The notes: generated by a model from the letters alone, not told the origin. A DNA stretch of 64,000 bases from Gordionus sp. m RMFG-2023 (GCF_954871325.1 NC_088779.1:17424846-17488845); one strand, 5' to 3'; positions 1-12,200 are shown, numbered from the stretch's first letter. Numbers and translations: made by a program.

Positions 1-1320
1 AAAAAATTGTCAATATTTTATATTACTAGTCTTTATAAATTTAAATAAATTAAGATATTCTAAATAACTACTTCAATGTCTTTTATAAAATATACATAAT
101 TATCCCTCTCCCCTTCTTAGCAAATTCCTTAGTAAGCGCCTGCTTAGATTATATTTTACATATGCAAACTATTTAACTTAACATATTTTATATTAATTCC
201 GAACCGAATTATTACGCATATAAAAAATCTAAAAACGCCTATAGATAGTCTTGACTGCCGCATCCTATTTTTAATAATTTTTAACTTATTAAATATTCTT
301 TCACAATTAATTTGGTTAGATGATGTAATATATTCATATGCAATGTAAAGATTTGTATATGCTGAGATATGCATATTATGAGGCTATTCCAAATCATAGG
401 AGCACTTCGTAATATTCACCTTTATCTTCCATACTTTTTTTTAGATCATTGATCAAACATTACAAATTCTTGCAAGGAAATTAGTTCTTCTCTTAGCCAC
501 TTTTGATTAAAAAAAGATTCTATTCAAGTCCGTTATGTCGGCACTTAATTTCTTCAAATTATTTGGAAGAAAATATTAAAATCGGTTATTATTCATGATT
601 TTTCAAAAATCGTTTACAAACTTCCCGATTTTGTCTATTATATCGTAAAATATTTCAATACTGAAGATATCACTAGACCCAATTGAGTGCTGACGCTCAT
701 TTGAATTTTTCTTGCGACCTATCTTTGGGTGATATATTGCGTTATCTATTCAAATATTATCTGGTAAAAGCATTTCACACATTTTCCAATACTAATGACA
801 TTTTTACAACTTCTAATATATAAATATTTAAACATCTTAAAAGTTAATATATCTAAATTTTTGTTTGTAAATATAATTTTTCTTGTATTTTTATAAAAAT
901 TTATTATAATTGAAGAAATAATTGGCATAGAGAAAGTAGCTTGCTAAAGATAACTAATTTAATTGCACTGAATATTGGTTTAATAGAAAATAGTAAATAG
1001 TTAATTTATTATAATTATAATTGCTTATATGATTTTTTGGTTTTGGCTTGTAAAAATAAAAAGATAAACAATATTACTGCCATAATTAATGAGCGTGGAG
1101 TAAATGAAATATGTTGCTAAGTTAGTAATAAATAAGGTATTAAAATAACTAGCATTAGCATTTACTCTTTTATTAAAATATAATTGTTTTCAATAATTTT
1201 AATAATAGGCCTTCTAATATATTTTTAGGGCTCAAAGAAGTTCCTATATACAAGATTTTGTTTGGGCCTCATGGGAGCCTGAAAATCTTTATTTTTAATC
1301 CGTGGGATTTTTTTTACTAG
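1..1320. other. AT-rich stretch, no gene recognised
   Basis: This stretch lies in the presumed intron left of the last visible receptor guanylyl cyclase exon. Both strands give only short, low-complexity reading frames without family motifs. No cyclase catalytic or dimerisation motif was found here. Confidence 0.5.
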
Positions 1321-1815
1321 TATATGTTGTATTCAATATTAAAACCAAAAAAGTCGATTCTCAACCAGACCCCCTTCGATTTTTTTAAAAATTTGCATGT
1401 TGGTAGTATATACACTAACTTAAAAATCAAAAATTTTAATTTTCAAATCGCCTTAAAGGTGGAAATTCCAAAATACACTATATTTAATTTTAAATATCTC
1501 AAAATGTAATTAAGCTAAATACATGATTTAAATTTTATAAAATAGCTCTAAAATAGCTCTTTATTATGATATAAAATTTATTTTATTTTAAAGTCTATTA
1601 CCAAAAACCGGAAATAGAAAACCGGAAATAGAAAACCGGAAATAGAAAACCGGAAATAGAAAACCGGAAATGGCTATAAAATAAAAATTGCTCTTTTTTT
1701 CTTTTAAATTTTTTTTGATAGACATTATATTTTTTAATATTTGTACAATCCTGGATTGGGACGAGTACTGGGAAAGTTATTACACTTTAAATATAAGTTT
1801 GGCTTAAATCCTATA
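1321..1815 (-). repeat. Interspersed repeat, copy A (inverted partner at 8,411-8,886)
   Basis: About 500 bp that recurs in opposite orientation at 8,411-8,886 with clear but imperfect identity over its whole length. The right-hand part around 1,801-1,812 is uninterrupted, whereas the partner copy carries a hAT element at the same point. No coding capacity or terminal motif was recognised, so the class is unknown. Strand is given relative to copy B. Confidence 0.6.
1608..1675. repeat. 14-bp minisatellite
   Basis: Five tandem units of the 14-mer CCGGAAATAGAAAA start at 1,608, 1,622, 1,636, 1,650 and 1,664; the last is slightly diverged. The matching part of copy B near 8,560 has essentially one unit, so the array expanded locally after the two copies separated. 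Confidence 0.85.
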
Positions 1816-1910
1816 TTATACTAATGTATAGTAATTTACGAAACAAATAAAAATAAATTCGTTTGGGAAATGCCGGATATATTTTTTTATAAATCTTTCT
1901 GACCGTGTTA

Positions 1911-1937
1911 GAAAAATTAGGCCCTATACAGATCACT
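1911..1937. mobile_element. Short relic of a hAT-type MITE end
   Basis: These 27 bases closely match the right end of the GC-rich element at 62,614-62,976, including the shared end CAGATCACTA. The rest of that element is absent, so this is at best a terminal fragment. Confidence 0.35.
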
Positions 1938-2149
1938 AGTAGACATTGTGTCATATTTAGCACATAAGTTTAGCTATTTTATTTTAGAAGGAAAATAATT
2001 GTAAAAATATTTATAACTTTATTTAGCTAATTAATATGAAATTAATATTCTAATAAACATATTAACGTTTGGCCATTTAAAATCTATTTTCAAGATTGAT
2101 TTCCATTCTTAAATATTCTACGTTGCTAACAAATATATAATTAATTCCC

Positions 2150-3255
2150 GGGATATTGATTCTCGCATAATTATATAAGAATAGGAGTTATTATATGATT
2201 TTCATGAGGACGTTGCAGGCTTGCTCTAGTCGCCAACCTCTTAGTAATTCCCCCTAAACTATCGCAAGGAGTTTTGCCATTAGCAGTTGCAAAAAAATGC
2301 CATTTTGCCTTGAACCCAAAATCATTATAATGGTTGTAGAGGATTACAAAGTTATTTTTGTTTTTATACTGGGTAACAGCTCCATCAGAAAAATAAAATA
2401 TTATTTAAATCTTATCAAATCTTTCTTTCTTTCAAGAATAGAATTAATTTTATTTGGAATAAATGAAAGGAAAAAGTATTGTGTTTGAGATCATCTGATA
2501 TAATCACAATGTTTGATGATATCGCTTTCGTGGTAATAAATCATAAATGGATGAAGTGTTGCCTGATATTAGTCCAATGAAAACCTTGAGCATAATCTTG
2601 AACTACAAAAGCGTAGTTCTCTGCAAAATCGGAGATTATTAGATATTCCCCATCCTTCAAATTCGATTTTAATGACTTAAAAAATGAAGATTATTCCGAA
2701 GAAATAAATGCATGAGGAATTATAATATTTAATTTTTCAATCAAATACTCCACAAATTCGTTGGCGGACTTTGTTAAAGTTTCGAGTGTAGTACGGTCAG
2801 CTGCCAACCATTTAAAAGTTATATAATCTATTACATTATTATCAAACAAAGAGTGGTCTTTCTTTAAGTTCCAAAGTGCCGGGACACATTTGGCATTACC
2901 TTAAGTAATAGCACGGCTGGGGTGGATTACATAGACTTTGTGCAATGTAATTTTTATAATCTTTTAAGGGAGGAAATGGAAAGTTATTCTGGTTTGCAGT
3001 TAACTTATCTAATTTACCGTCAATTATAATTAACTTAAAATTAATAGAAGGTATTGTGATAGGGATCGTAGAAGTAAGAGGTAAGATGGGATTTGTTGAA
3101 TATTTTTTTAATTTTTTCCGGCAAGAACTACAAATTTTTTGAATAATTGATAAGCTAGAATTCACTTGTAACATCCACTATAAAACACCTCTAAGATCGT
3201 AACGTTCTGAATGAGATTTTATTCGAAATAGGTTGCAGCACTTTACAGGAATTGT
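2150..3255 (-). pseudogene. Fossil transposase-like gene of an unassigned invertebrate family
   Basis: Read on the minus strand, conserved blocks appear in order but in shifting frames: CCNLFRIKSH near 3,250, a Cys pair ICSSCRKKLKK near 3,125, FKWLAADRTTLETLTKS near 2,800, LIISDFAENYAFVVQD near 2,620, SDDLKHNTFSFHLFQ near 2,490, FFDGAVTQYKNK near 2,375, KWHFFATANGKTPCD near 2,300 and TKRLATRASLQRP near 2,230. From memory, the same block order occurs in uncharacterised repetitive proteins of cnidarians, crustaceans and molluscs. The Asp in SDFAEN and in the FFDGA block could belong to a DDE-type catalytic core, which is inference. At least three frame changes and a stop near 2,685 make it dead. 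Element ends were not found. I cannot name the superfamily. Confidence 0.6.
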
Positions 3256-3745
3256 AGACATTTAAGATATAATTTTTTTAAATTAATAAATAAATTTAAT
3301 TTCTTAGAAAAATGGCTATGTAAAATTAATCAATAAAAATGAGGGCTGTTGCTGTTGGAATTAATTTTGAATATTGGCTTTATGCCAAATATAATTATTT
3401 TATTTTAATTAATTATAAGTAGATTAAAATAATCTTTAAAATGAAAATATATTTCTGAGATCACAATAATGATTAAATATCTGGCAATGAAAAATAAACT
3501 TCATCATTCACTCACAGAGTTGCCAGGTCAAAAAATCTCGAATTTAAGAAGAATTTTGGGATGAATATAATCTTTAGGTTGGGATGAAGAGATTATTGAG
3601 CTATATTTTTATTATCATAGTTGTTACTTTATTACTTTTTACAAAACCTTATTATTTATTCCTTATAATGCCTCCAAATTAAGGCGTTTTTCGTTATATT
3701 TAAAATAATACAATACAATTTGGTAAATGATGTTTTGAGTTTTTT
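3256..3745. other. No gene seen
   Basis: AT-rich sequence between the fossil transposase and the RTE element. No reading frame, RNA gene or repeat unit was recognised. Confidence 0.4.
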
Positions 3746-3822
3746 AGGCCTAATGGGTAAGATGTACGCTTGGAAACACGAGTATGAACAAGGACGCAGG
3801 TTCAATCCTGGTAAGAACCATA
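3746..3822 (+). promoter_or_regulatory. tRNA-like head with pol III A- and B-box-like motifs
   Basis: GGCCTAATGG at about 3,748 resembles the tRNA A box (TGGCNNAGTGG). GGTTCAATCCT at about 3,810 resembles the B box (GGTTCGANTCC), with tRNA-like spacing. A weak T-arm can be drawn (CAGG/CCTG), but no good acceptor stem, so it is not an intact tRNA gene. It could be an internal promoter of the RTE or a tRNA-derived SINE head captured next to it. Confidence 0.4.
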
Positions 3823-3958
3823 AAAACTTTCAAGTTTTTCTTCGATGACTGATGTGTAAAGACATATGGTATGATAAATTTCGGAGCTTAGAGATGACAC
3901 CCCGGTCACCGACAGGCCTGGACAGCCGGGTGCTAAGGATACCTGTCCAATAAACAAT

Positions 3959-6874
3959 ATGAAGAAAACAAATGGAAATATGAATATGAAAGATAGGGCG
4001 TTCCCTCCAAGCGACGCGCAGGGTGTAGACCTCCATCCTGTGAAAAGTAAAGTAAAGGTCAAAGCAAAGAAAACAAGATTAGCAAGTTTGAATATTTGGA
4101 CGCTTAAAGGTAAGACGAGAGAATTGGCATCAATGTTGAACAAGAGAAAGGTTGATATAGCGTGCATACAAGAGACGAAATGGAAAGGACAGAAGACTTT
4201 GATGATTGAAGATGGGTATAATATGTACTATAATGGACTTGTTAGCAATAGGAACGGTGTCGGCATCATCCTCAGTTAAGATCTAACCTCCTCAGTTGTA
4301 GAAGTCAACAGGATCTCTAATAGACTAATGAAGATAAAACTCTGCATTGGTCAATCAATACTACACATCCTTTCATTATATGCTCCTCAAACGGGTTACA
4401 AGGAAGATGAGAAAGATGATTTTAGAGCTATCCTCGATGAAGCTGTAATGGAAATCCCTAAGGATGACCTAGTCAAAATTGGTGGTGACTTAAATGCGCA
4501 TGTGGGGAAAGCAAGAGATAGCTACAAAAGGCATCATGTTTTGAATATGGAGAAAGAAATGATGAAGGAGAGCATATACTGAAATTTGCGCAAGCCTTCG
4601 ACCTTGCCTTAACCAACACCTACTATAGGAAAAAGGATAGTCATTTAATAACATACGAAAGTGGTACAAGGAAAACACAGATAGAATACATACTAATCTC
4701 TCGCAGATTAAAAGATGTAATAGACTGCAAAGTCATCCCAGGAGAAGATATCGCCGCACAACACAAGCTAGTCATGGATTTACACATGACAAATAAATCC
4801 ACTCAAAACAAGATAAAACTGGAACCATGCATCAAATGGGGCAAATTAAAAACAATGACAGATGCCTTTGCAATCAATGCAAACAAGATTCCTCACAAGT
4901 CAGTGAAAAATGTGGACAGACCTTTCATCCAGATTAATAGACACTGCCAAATCAACACTAGGCTTGACAAGAGGAGGCAACAAATCATACAAAGAACTAT
5001 GGTGGTGGAATGAAGAGGTACAAATCACTATACAGGAGAAAAAAGCCCTTTATAAAATATGGTACAAACCCAAAAACGCAGATGACAAGACAAGATACAA
5101 AAAATCCAAGAGATTAGCTACAAAGGCGGTGGCTAGAGCCAAATCTATGGCATACGATGACATGTATGAAGAACTACATACCAAAGAAGGGCAAAATAAA
5201 ATATACAGATTAGCCAAACAGCGAGAAAAGAACTCTAGGGATATAAACGGAGCTCCGAAAGTAATCAAAAATAAAGATGGGAAATTAATAATAAAGGAAA
5301 AAGAAAAAATGAGTAGATGGAGAGAATATTTTCAGGAGCTTCTCAACTTTAATCCGCACATACTGCATCTAGACGAACACTCCCCTTGTCAAAACCTTGA
5401 ACAAGCTATAACACAACAAGAAATAATCACATGCCTCAAGCATATGAAAAACAACAAAGCTAGGGGTCCAGACGATATTCCAATAGAAAACCTTAAAGCA
5501 CTAGGAGATGATGGAATACATCTCCTCACAAATCTATACAATAAGATACTTGGAAATGAAGAGGTTCCCCAAAAATGGAGGAAGAGCTATCTAGTTCCTA
5601 TCTTCAAAAATAAAGGGGATCCACATAATTGTCAAAATTACAGGGGCATAAAACTAATGTCACACTGTCTAAAACTATACGAAAAAATAATAAAAAAAAG
5701 ATTAAGAGATATAATCGAAATAGGAGAGACTCAGTTTGGCTTTATGCCTGGAAGATCAACAACCGATGCTATCCACGCAATTAGGCAAATGAGTGAAAAA
5801 TACAGGGAAAAGAACAAAAAGCTACACATGGTCTTTCTCGATCTAGAAAAGGCCTTTGATAGAATTCCAAGAAAACTTATCTGGTGGGCGCTACGCCACA
5901 AAGATGTTCCCGAAAAATATATAAGAATAATACAGAATATGTATATGGGCCATACAACAATGGTCCGTAGCACAACAGGTACTTCAGCAGGCTTCACAAT
6001 AGCCGAAGGAGTTCATCAAGGGTCAGCTCTCAGCCCACTTCTCTTCATTACAGTAATAGATGTATTAGCAAAGTCTATACCTCAAACAGTCCCGTGGAAT
6101 ATGATATTTGCAGATGATATTGTGATACTTGCCGAATCTAAGGATGAAATGAAAGAAAGACTAGTGAGTTGGATAAATATCCTAGAAACGCACGGATTAA
6201 AAGTAAATAGAGAAAAGACGGAGTATATGGTGATAGGAGGAGATGAAACAGAGAGTATTGATATAAATGAATGGCAGATATTGACAATTGAAAGCTGAAA
6301 ATATTTGGGCTCCACTATACAAACAAACGGCACAATAGAAAAAGATATAAAGAGTAAGATTAATCAAGGGTGGCTAAAGTGGAGATCTTTATCTGGAGTG
6401 CTATTTGATAAAAGAATCCCACACAAATTAAAAGGAAAAATTTACAGTTCCATAATACAACCAACTATTCTATATAGTTCGGAAACATGGCCAACCAAAG
6501 AATCAGACGAGAGAAGTCTACAAACCATGGAGATGAGAATGCTGAGGATGATTGCTGGGGTAACAAGAAAGGATAAAGTGCGCAGTACAAGAATACTAAG
6601 TAGTTTAAAGGTAGTGCCCATTAAGACTAAGTTAATGGTAAACAGACTTAGGTGGTATGGGCACACAATGAGAAGGCCTATGAACTACATAGGAAATAAA
6701 GTTAAGAGTTTGGAAGTGATGGACAAACGTAAAAGAGGAAGGCCAAAACTTCAATGGGGCTATAAAGTTAGAGCCAATATAAAGAAGTATAAATTAGATA
6801 AAAGAGATTGTATTAATAACATAAAGTGGAGAGAGATGTTGAAGGAGCTTACCACCAGAAAAGGTGAAAGCTAA
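3959..6874 (+). pseudogene. RTE endonuclease/reverse transcriptase ORF, disabled
   Basis: About 972 codons, the expected size for an RTE protein. The N-terminal apurinic-type endonuclease shows ASLNIWTLKGKTRE, DIACIQETKWKG, LYAPQTGYKE and GGDLNAHVG. The central reverse transcriptase shows the NYRGIKLM block, GFMPGRST, FLDLEKAFDRIP, EGVHQGSALSPLLF and the catalytic FADDIVIL. The C-terminal region includes RMLRMIAGVTRKDKV, usual downstream of RT in this group. ATG at 3,959 is the first in frame. The frame is broken by a TAA at 4,277-4,279, frameshifts near 4,545 and 4,900, and a TGA at 6,296-6,298. In the second copy the last position reads TGC (Cys), so that stop is a recent change in this copy. 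Damage is light, so the insertion is fairly young. Confidence 0.88.
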
Positions 6875-6911
6875 AGAGAAAAAAAAAAATTGGTATAATA
6901 TAGGATTTAAG

Positions 6912-8410
6912 CAGAGTTGTTAAGGTTTTTTCAAAAACACCTCGAGCGCCTCCTTCTTAATATTGAGGAGTGGGAGCGGGAGCTAGCTCCTTTAAGGGCT
7001 GGAATGGAGGAGTGCCGCTCCACCGCTCCTTTAAGTTTAATGTATATTAAATTATTTTATAAATATTAATAATATTTGTTAATTAAAATTCAATAAAAAT
7101 GAAATTTTATTTTATTTAAATTTATCCATTATTAAATGTTTAGCCGAGTTTTATATTGGTTTTTCATCTAATAATTTTAAATATTAAACATCAAGTTTTC
7201 CTTTTTATATTGAAAATTTTTTGAAAAATCTTATGTCATATTAATATTCATTTTATAGATATATAACAAAAAATAGTTTTCGATATTGATTTAGAGATCA
7301 TAGATGAAGAAATCGAATTTCCATTTCCATCATACTGTGGTATACTGTAGCAATTTTAAATGTTAGTGTAATTAATTATAGAAAATCATTGTCGTAGATT
7401 TAATTGTTAATTTATTTATTCTTAAAATTTGTTTATTATAACGATGAGATTATTAAATTATTTATTTGTAGAAATTGGTTTATTATAATTTTGTTATGCG
7501 ATTATTATTATTATTATTATTATTTTGTGACTATTATATATATTGAAGATTTTAAAAAATAAAAGTCAGTTTTTTTTGTTTGTAAAGTATGTTTTGTGTC
7601 GTAATATTTTTCAAGAAAACTCAAAAAGAGGAATATCAAGTAAAAAAAAACATTCATTTCGTTAAAGAAAATAAAGTGAACCTTAAAATAAAAGGAAGTA
7701 ACCGATTTCCATTTTCCTCATTACCATACCTGGTATAAACATTATACATACAAAAAATATTTTAAACTTCTAAAAGATGTTAATCCAAATGATCAAACAA
7801 ATTTAAGGGCAAAATGCCTTTTGTGTTTAAATAAAACTATTTAATTTTCAAAAGTGAGCAACTTTAATCTAAAAAAGCATCTAAAACTAAAAAATCTTTC
7901 TTTTAAATTCAAAAAGATTTAGAAGATTTTTTGGATTCAATGAAATTGATCATCAGTTGGACAAATAATTTTTAAATAATGATACCAAAATTACTATTTT
8001 TGAGAAATTCCTTTAATTAAAAAATATCTTTATAAAATACAATACCTCGCTTCCCTCTAGTGCTCCTGAGGAACGCCTATTTAGTATTGCAAAAGAGGTC
8101 TTAGGGGAGAGGCGTGGATGTATGTAAGATTCTAATTTAGAAAATTTATTACTTTTAAATGCTAATAAAAGTTTATAAATATTTTGATAGATCATTTAAT
8201 ATAAATAAAGCTTTTTGATAAAAATGATTTTGTTTCGTATACCTTCTAAAAAAATGAAAATCAAAGGAGCGGTTATGGAATGGCACTCCAGTACTTGAAG
8301 TGGGAGCTAGCTCCTTTTAAAAATGTAATAGCGGGAGCAGGCTCCTCTTGAAAAGATAGGAGCGGGAGTGGGAGCTAGCTACTTCTAAAAAGGAACGTTA
8401 ACAACTCTGG
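6912..8410 (+). mobile_element. hAT element, internal-deletion derivative (hAT-1)
   Basis: Perfect 8-bp target duplication GATTTAAG at 6,904-6,911 and 8,411-8,418. Terminal inverted repeats are CAGAGTTGTTAA at the left and its complement at the right. Both subterminal regions are rich in GGGAGC/GCTCC motifs, in contrast to the AT-rich core. On the plus strand a BED-type zinc-finger remnant (AKCLLC, then FNLKKHLK) lies at about 7,745-7,895, and the hAT dimerisation motif [10 protein letters not shown] with ERRGC lies at 8,053-8,131. The catalytic middle of the transposase is missing, so it could only move by borrowing transposase. It sits in repeat copy B; copy A near 1,801-1,812 preserves the empty site. 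Confidence 0.92.
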
Positions 8411-8886
8411 ATTTAAGCCATACTACTTATATTTAAAGTGTAATAACTATTGACCCAGTACTCGTCCCAATCTAGGATTTTGTACAAATATTAAAAAGTA
8501 TAATGTCTATCTGTAAAAAAATTTTAAAGAAAAAAAGGAACAATTTTTTTATAGTCATTTCCGGTTTTCTATTTCCTATTTTTGGTAATAGATTTTTTTT
8601 TAATATAATAAATTTTATGTCATATTAAAGAACTATTTTAGAGTTATTTAATAAAAATTAAATCATATCTTTAGCTTAATTAAATTTTGAGATATTCAAA
8701 ATTAAATATGGTGTATTTTGGAATTTCTGCATTTTTAAAGATGGCGATAAAGTAAGCTGAGTTGAGAATAAATATTTTATATTTTTACTAGTTAGTGTAT
8801 ATACTACCATCATACAAATTTTTTAAAAAAATGAAGAGAGTCGGGTTGAATCTTCAGTTGATTTGATATGGAATACAACATATATA
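8411..8886 (+). repeat. Interspersed repeat, copy B (inverted partner of 1,321-1,815)
   Basis: Inverted, diverged copy of the repeat at 1,321-1,815. Its first bases include the hAT-1 target duplication, and its outermost part continues left of hAT-1 as GTATAATATAGG at about 6,893. The 14-bp minisatellite of copy A is present here as about one unit. No coding capacity was seen. Confidence 0.6.
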
Positions 8887-9096
8887 CGATCAGTCCGCTT
8901 TTGTTCCACCCTGTTTTGGTATTATTAAATATATGTGAACGAAATCAGCCGCGTCTATATGTCAGTTACATACTAACAGAATCAACAATAGGAAGTATGC
9001 TATATCGTTATCGCATTATTTCAACATTAACTATTTAAGAATTACGCTGAACTAAAAGCTTTATTATAAATGCGAATGACATTTATATAAAATTAC

Positions 9097-9274
9097 TTAT
9101 TCATTTTCTTTAAACTCATATTTATTAGCTGAAAATTGGGCCTAAAATCGGGATTTTCTTCCCAACAACTCTTTATCAACTGTATCCAATCTGTAGGAAT
9201 TTCATTTAAAATTTCTTCACATAAAGATGGACGAAAAGGAGGTTTATAATTTCCTTTTACCCTCTGAATTATTT
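9097..9274 (-). CDS. Receptor guanylyl cyclase exon 15: end of kinase homology domain
   Basis: 178 bp, acceptor ATATTAG, donor GTAATT. It encodes EIIQRVKG, YKPPFRPSL and IKSCWEENPDFRPNF, the family's PPFRP and CWEE.P..RP blocks, then SLKKMNK, where the linker to the dimerisation helix begins. It ends in phase 2. The next exon was not found in 1-9,096. Confidence 0.92.
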
Positions 9275-12200
9275 CTAATATAATATATACTTTTTTTAAA
9301 ATATTTTTATAAATAACCTTTATGATCTAATTCATCGGTTTTTATATTTAATGTTTTTGGAGTAACATAGGGTTTACATCGAAGTAAAATTTCCTGCAAT
9401 ATAATGGCAAAACTGTAAACATCGCCTTTTTGAGTTCCTTGTCCTGGTTCCCAATTGTCTTTTAAGAGTTCGGGAGAAACATAGAGTCGATCTTATTTTT
9501 TTTTAAACATAATATTAATATAAAAGAGGAAAGTAATTTTTTTACTTAAAAAAATGAAAATTCATATTTATATAGAAATTATATAGTAAAACATCGCTGT
9601 AGAGAACCATCGTTAAAACCTCACTTTAATGATCATAGTATAGCAAATTTTTGTTATACGAGACACATTTAAAGGTCCCAGCTTTGTTGATATATATGAA
9701 TTATATTATCTTAAATTTTACCTTATGGACTTGTTATATTATTTCTTTCTAACATAATATAAATCTAATAGTTACATTGATTGTTATATACTTTTGAAAA
9801 GTATATATAGAGAATTTATTAGGTTAATAGTAAGTTAGTTATATTTTATAATAAAGAAATTTATAATAAAGAAATTTTGTATCAATATTCTTTTTGCCCA
9901 GCCACCATATTAGCATGGTGGTAATGGAAGGATCCGACACTACTTATAGTAGGAATCAAATAATAAATTAAAAGAAAGATGTTAAATATTAAATCTAAAT
10001 TATCTTCGTAAAATACTATAAAATCCAATAAATCAGTCTGCAGATCCTATCTAAAAAATATATAAAATAAACATGATGGCTTCTTAATAAAAAAAAAGGT
10101 AAAAATATATAAAACATATATTTATTATATTATTATTTTTTTGATATTCTTATTATCATTCTTATAGTCAATTATTTATTTGATTTATCAAGTTAGTTAA
10201 TATTTAAGGCAATTATGGCCATCGGGATATCTTTTTTAAATCGTCATAGGTCTTGTTAAAAAAAATAAAAATAATATATAATATGTAATACAATAAAAAT
10301 AAAATAAAATAAATAAAATTTAACGAAATAAACATCTTCTTAACCTTTGGCAATGTGCACATTGCCAGGGTTAAATCAGGCAATGTGTAATTTTTGTAAT
10401 ATTATATTATTAATAATTTTTTCGGTATTATTAATATTTTTTTAAGATTAATATTATATTTTAATTTTAAATATATTTTAATTTTAAATATATTTTAATT
10501 TGTTACAATATATTTTTGATTGATATTTTTTTTTAATATATATATTTTTTTTAATATATATATTTTTTTAAATATATTTTTTTGATTGATATTTTTTTTT
10601 AAATATATTTATTTTTTATTTTTTGTGTTATATGATTTCTTTAATAAATTTTTTAAATATATTTTTTGATTGATGATATTTTTTTTTATATTTTTTATTT
10701 TTTGTGTTTATATGATTTTTTTTAAATAAATTTTTTTAAAAATATTTTTTTGATAGATATTTTTTTTTTAATAAATTTTTTTGATTGATATTTTTTAATA
10801 AATTTTTTTAATAAATTTTTTTAATAAATTTTTTTAATAAATTTTTTAATATATATTTTTAAAATGATTATTATATAATTTATATTTTACGTAATTTTAT
10901 CTATAATATATCTTTTGATAGATAATTTTTTAAATAATAGTGACAAAAGTCATAATCGTTATTTTTGAACTTTTTTGAGTTTTTTTAAAGTAAATGGGTA
11001 AAAATATGTTTTGTAAACATGTTAAATTAATATTTCAGTGAAAGTGTACTATGGAAAAGTGTCAATTGTCATAATCGTTATTTTTGAACTTTTTTAAGTT
11101 TTTTTAAAGTAAAGGGTAAAAATATGTTTTGTAAACATGTTAAATTAATATTTCAGTAAAAGGTAGTATGGAAAAGTGACAATTGTCATAATCGTTATTC
11201 TTGAACTTTTTTGAGTTTTTTTAAAGTAAAAGGGTAAAAATTATTTTGTAAACATGTTAAATAAATATTTCAGTGAAAGTGTACTATGGAAAAGTGACAA
11301 TTGTCATAATCGTTATTGTTGAACTTTTTTGAGTTTTTTTAAAGTAAATGGGTAAAAATATGTTTTGTAAATATGTTAAATTAATATTTCAGTGGAAGTG
11401 TACTATGGAAAAGTGACAATTGTCATAATCGTTATTTTTGAACTTTTTTTAGTTTTTTTAAAGTAAATAGGTAAAAATATGTTGTAAACATGTTAAATTA
11501 ATATTTCAGTGAAAGTGTACTATGGAAAAGTGACAATTGTCATAATCGTTATTTTTGAACTTTTTTGAGTTTTTTAAAAGTAAATGGGTAAAAATATGTT
11601 TTGTAAACATGTTAAATTAATATTTCAGTAAAAGGGTAGTATGGAAAAGTGACAATTGTCATAATCGTTATTTTTGAACTTTTTTGAGTTTTTTTAAAGT
11701 AAAGGTAAAAATTATTTTGTAAACATGTTAAATTAATATTTCAGTGGAAGTGTACTATGGAAAAGTGACAATTGTCATAATCGTTATTTTTGAACCTTTT
11801 TTAGTTTTTTTAAAGTAAATAGGTAAAAATATGTTTTGTAAACATGTTAAATTAATATTTCAGTGAAAGTGTACTATGGAAAAGTGACAATTATCATAAT
11901 CGTTATTTTTGAACTTTTTTGAGTTTTTTTACAGTAAATGGGTAAAAATATGTTTTGTAAACATGTTAAATTAATATTTCAGTGAAAGTGTACTGTAAAC
12001 ATGTTAAATTAATATTTCAGTGAAAGTGTACTATGGAAAAGTGACAATTGTCATAATCGTTATTTTTAAACTTTTTTGAGTTTTTTTAAAGTAAATGGGT
12101 AAAAATATGTTTTGTAAACATGTTAAATTAATATTTCAGTGGAAGTGTACTATGGAAAAGTGACAATTGTCATAATCGTTATTTTTGAACTTTTTTTAGT

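Larger units (their letters stand above)
3746..6892 (+). mobile_element. RTE-clade LINE, nearly full length, copy 1
   Basis: A non-LTR retrotransposon with a 5' region, one open reading frame (3,959-6,874) and a short A-rich 3' tail ending near 6,892. A 5'-truncated second copy lies at 51,528-52,510 and shares the 3' end and A tail, which fixes the 3' boundary. The 5' boundary is less sure: it is set at a tRNA-like stretch starting near 3,746, but could be near 3,830. The tail abuts an unnamed repeat, copy B, at about 6,893. The clade call rests on the endonuclease-RT architecture, the LDLEKAFDRIP and FADDIVIL blocks and the short tail. Confidence 0.85.

Noticed and set aside
156-928. Two short minus-strand frames (156-374 and 746-928).
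   Set aside because: Low-complexity translations without conserved blocks, splice context or neighbours that would support a gene.
3746-3822. A true tRNA gene at the head of the RTE.
   Set aside because: A and B boxes are tRNA-like, but no acceptor stem or full cloverleaf can be drawn.
1-9096. Search for guanylyl cyclase catalytic exons on the minus strand.
   Set aside because: No block resembling the dimerisation helix or catalytic domain was seen in any frame.
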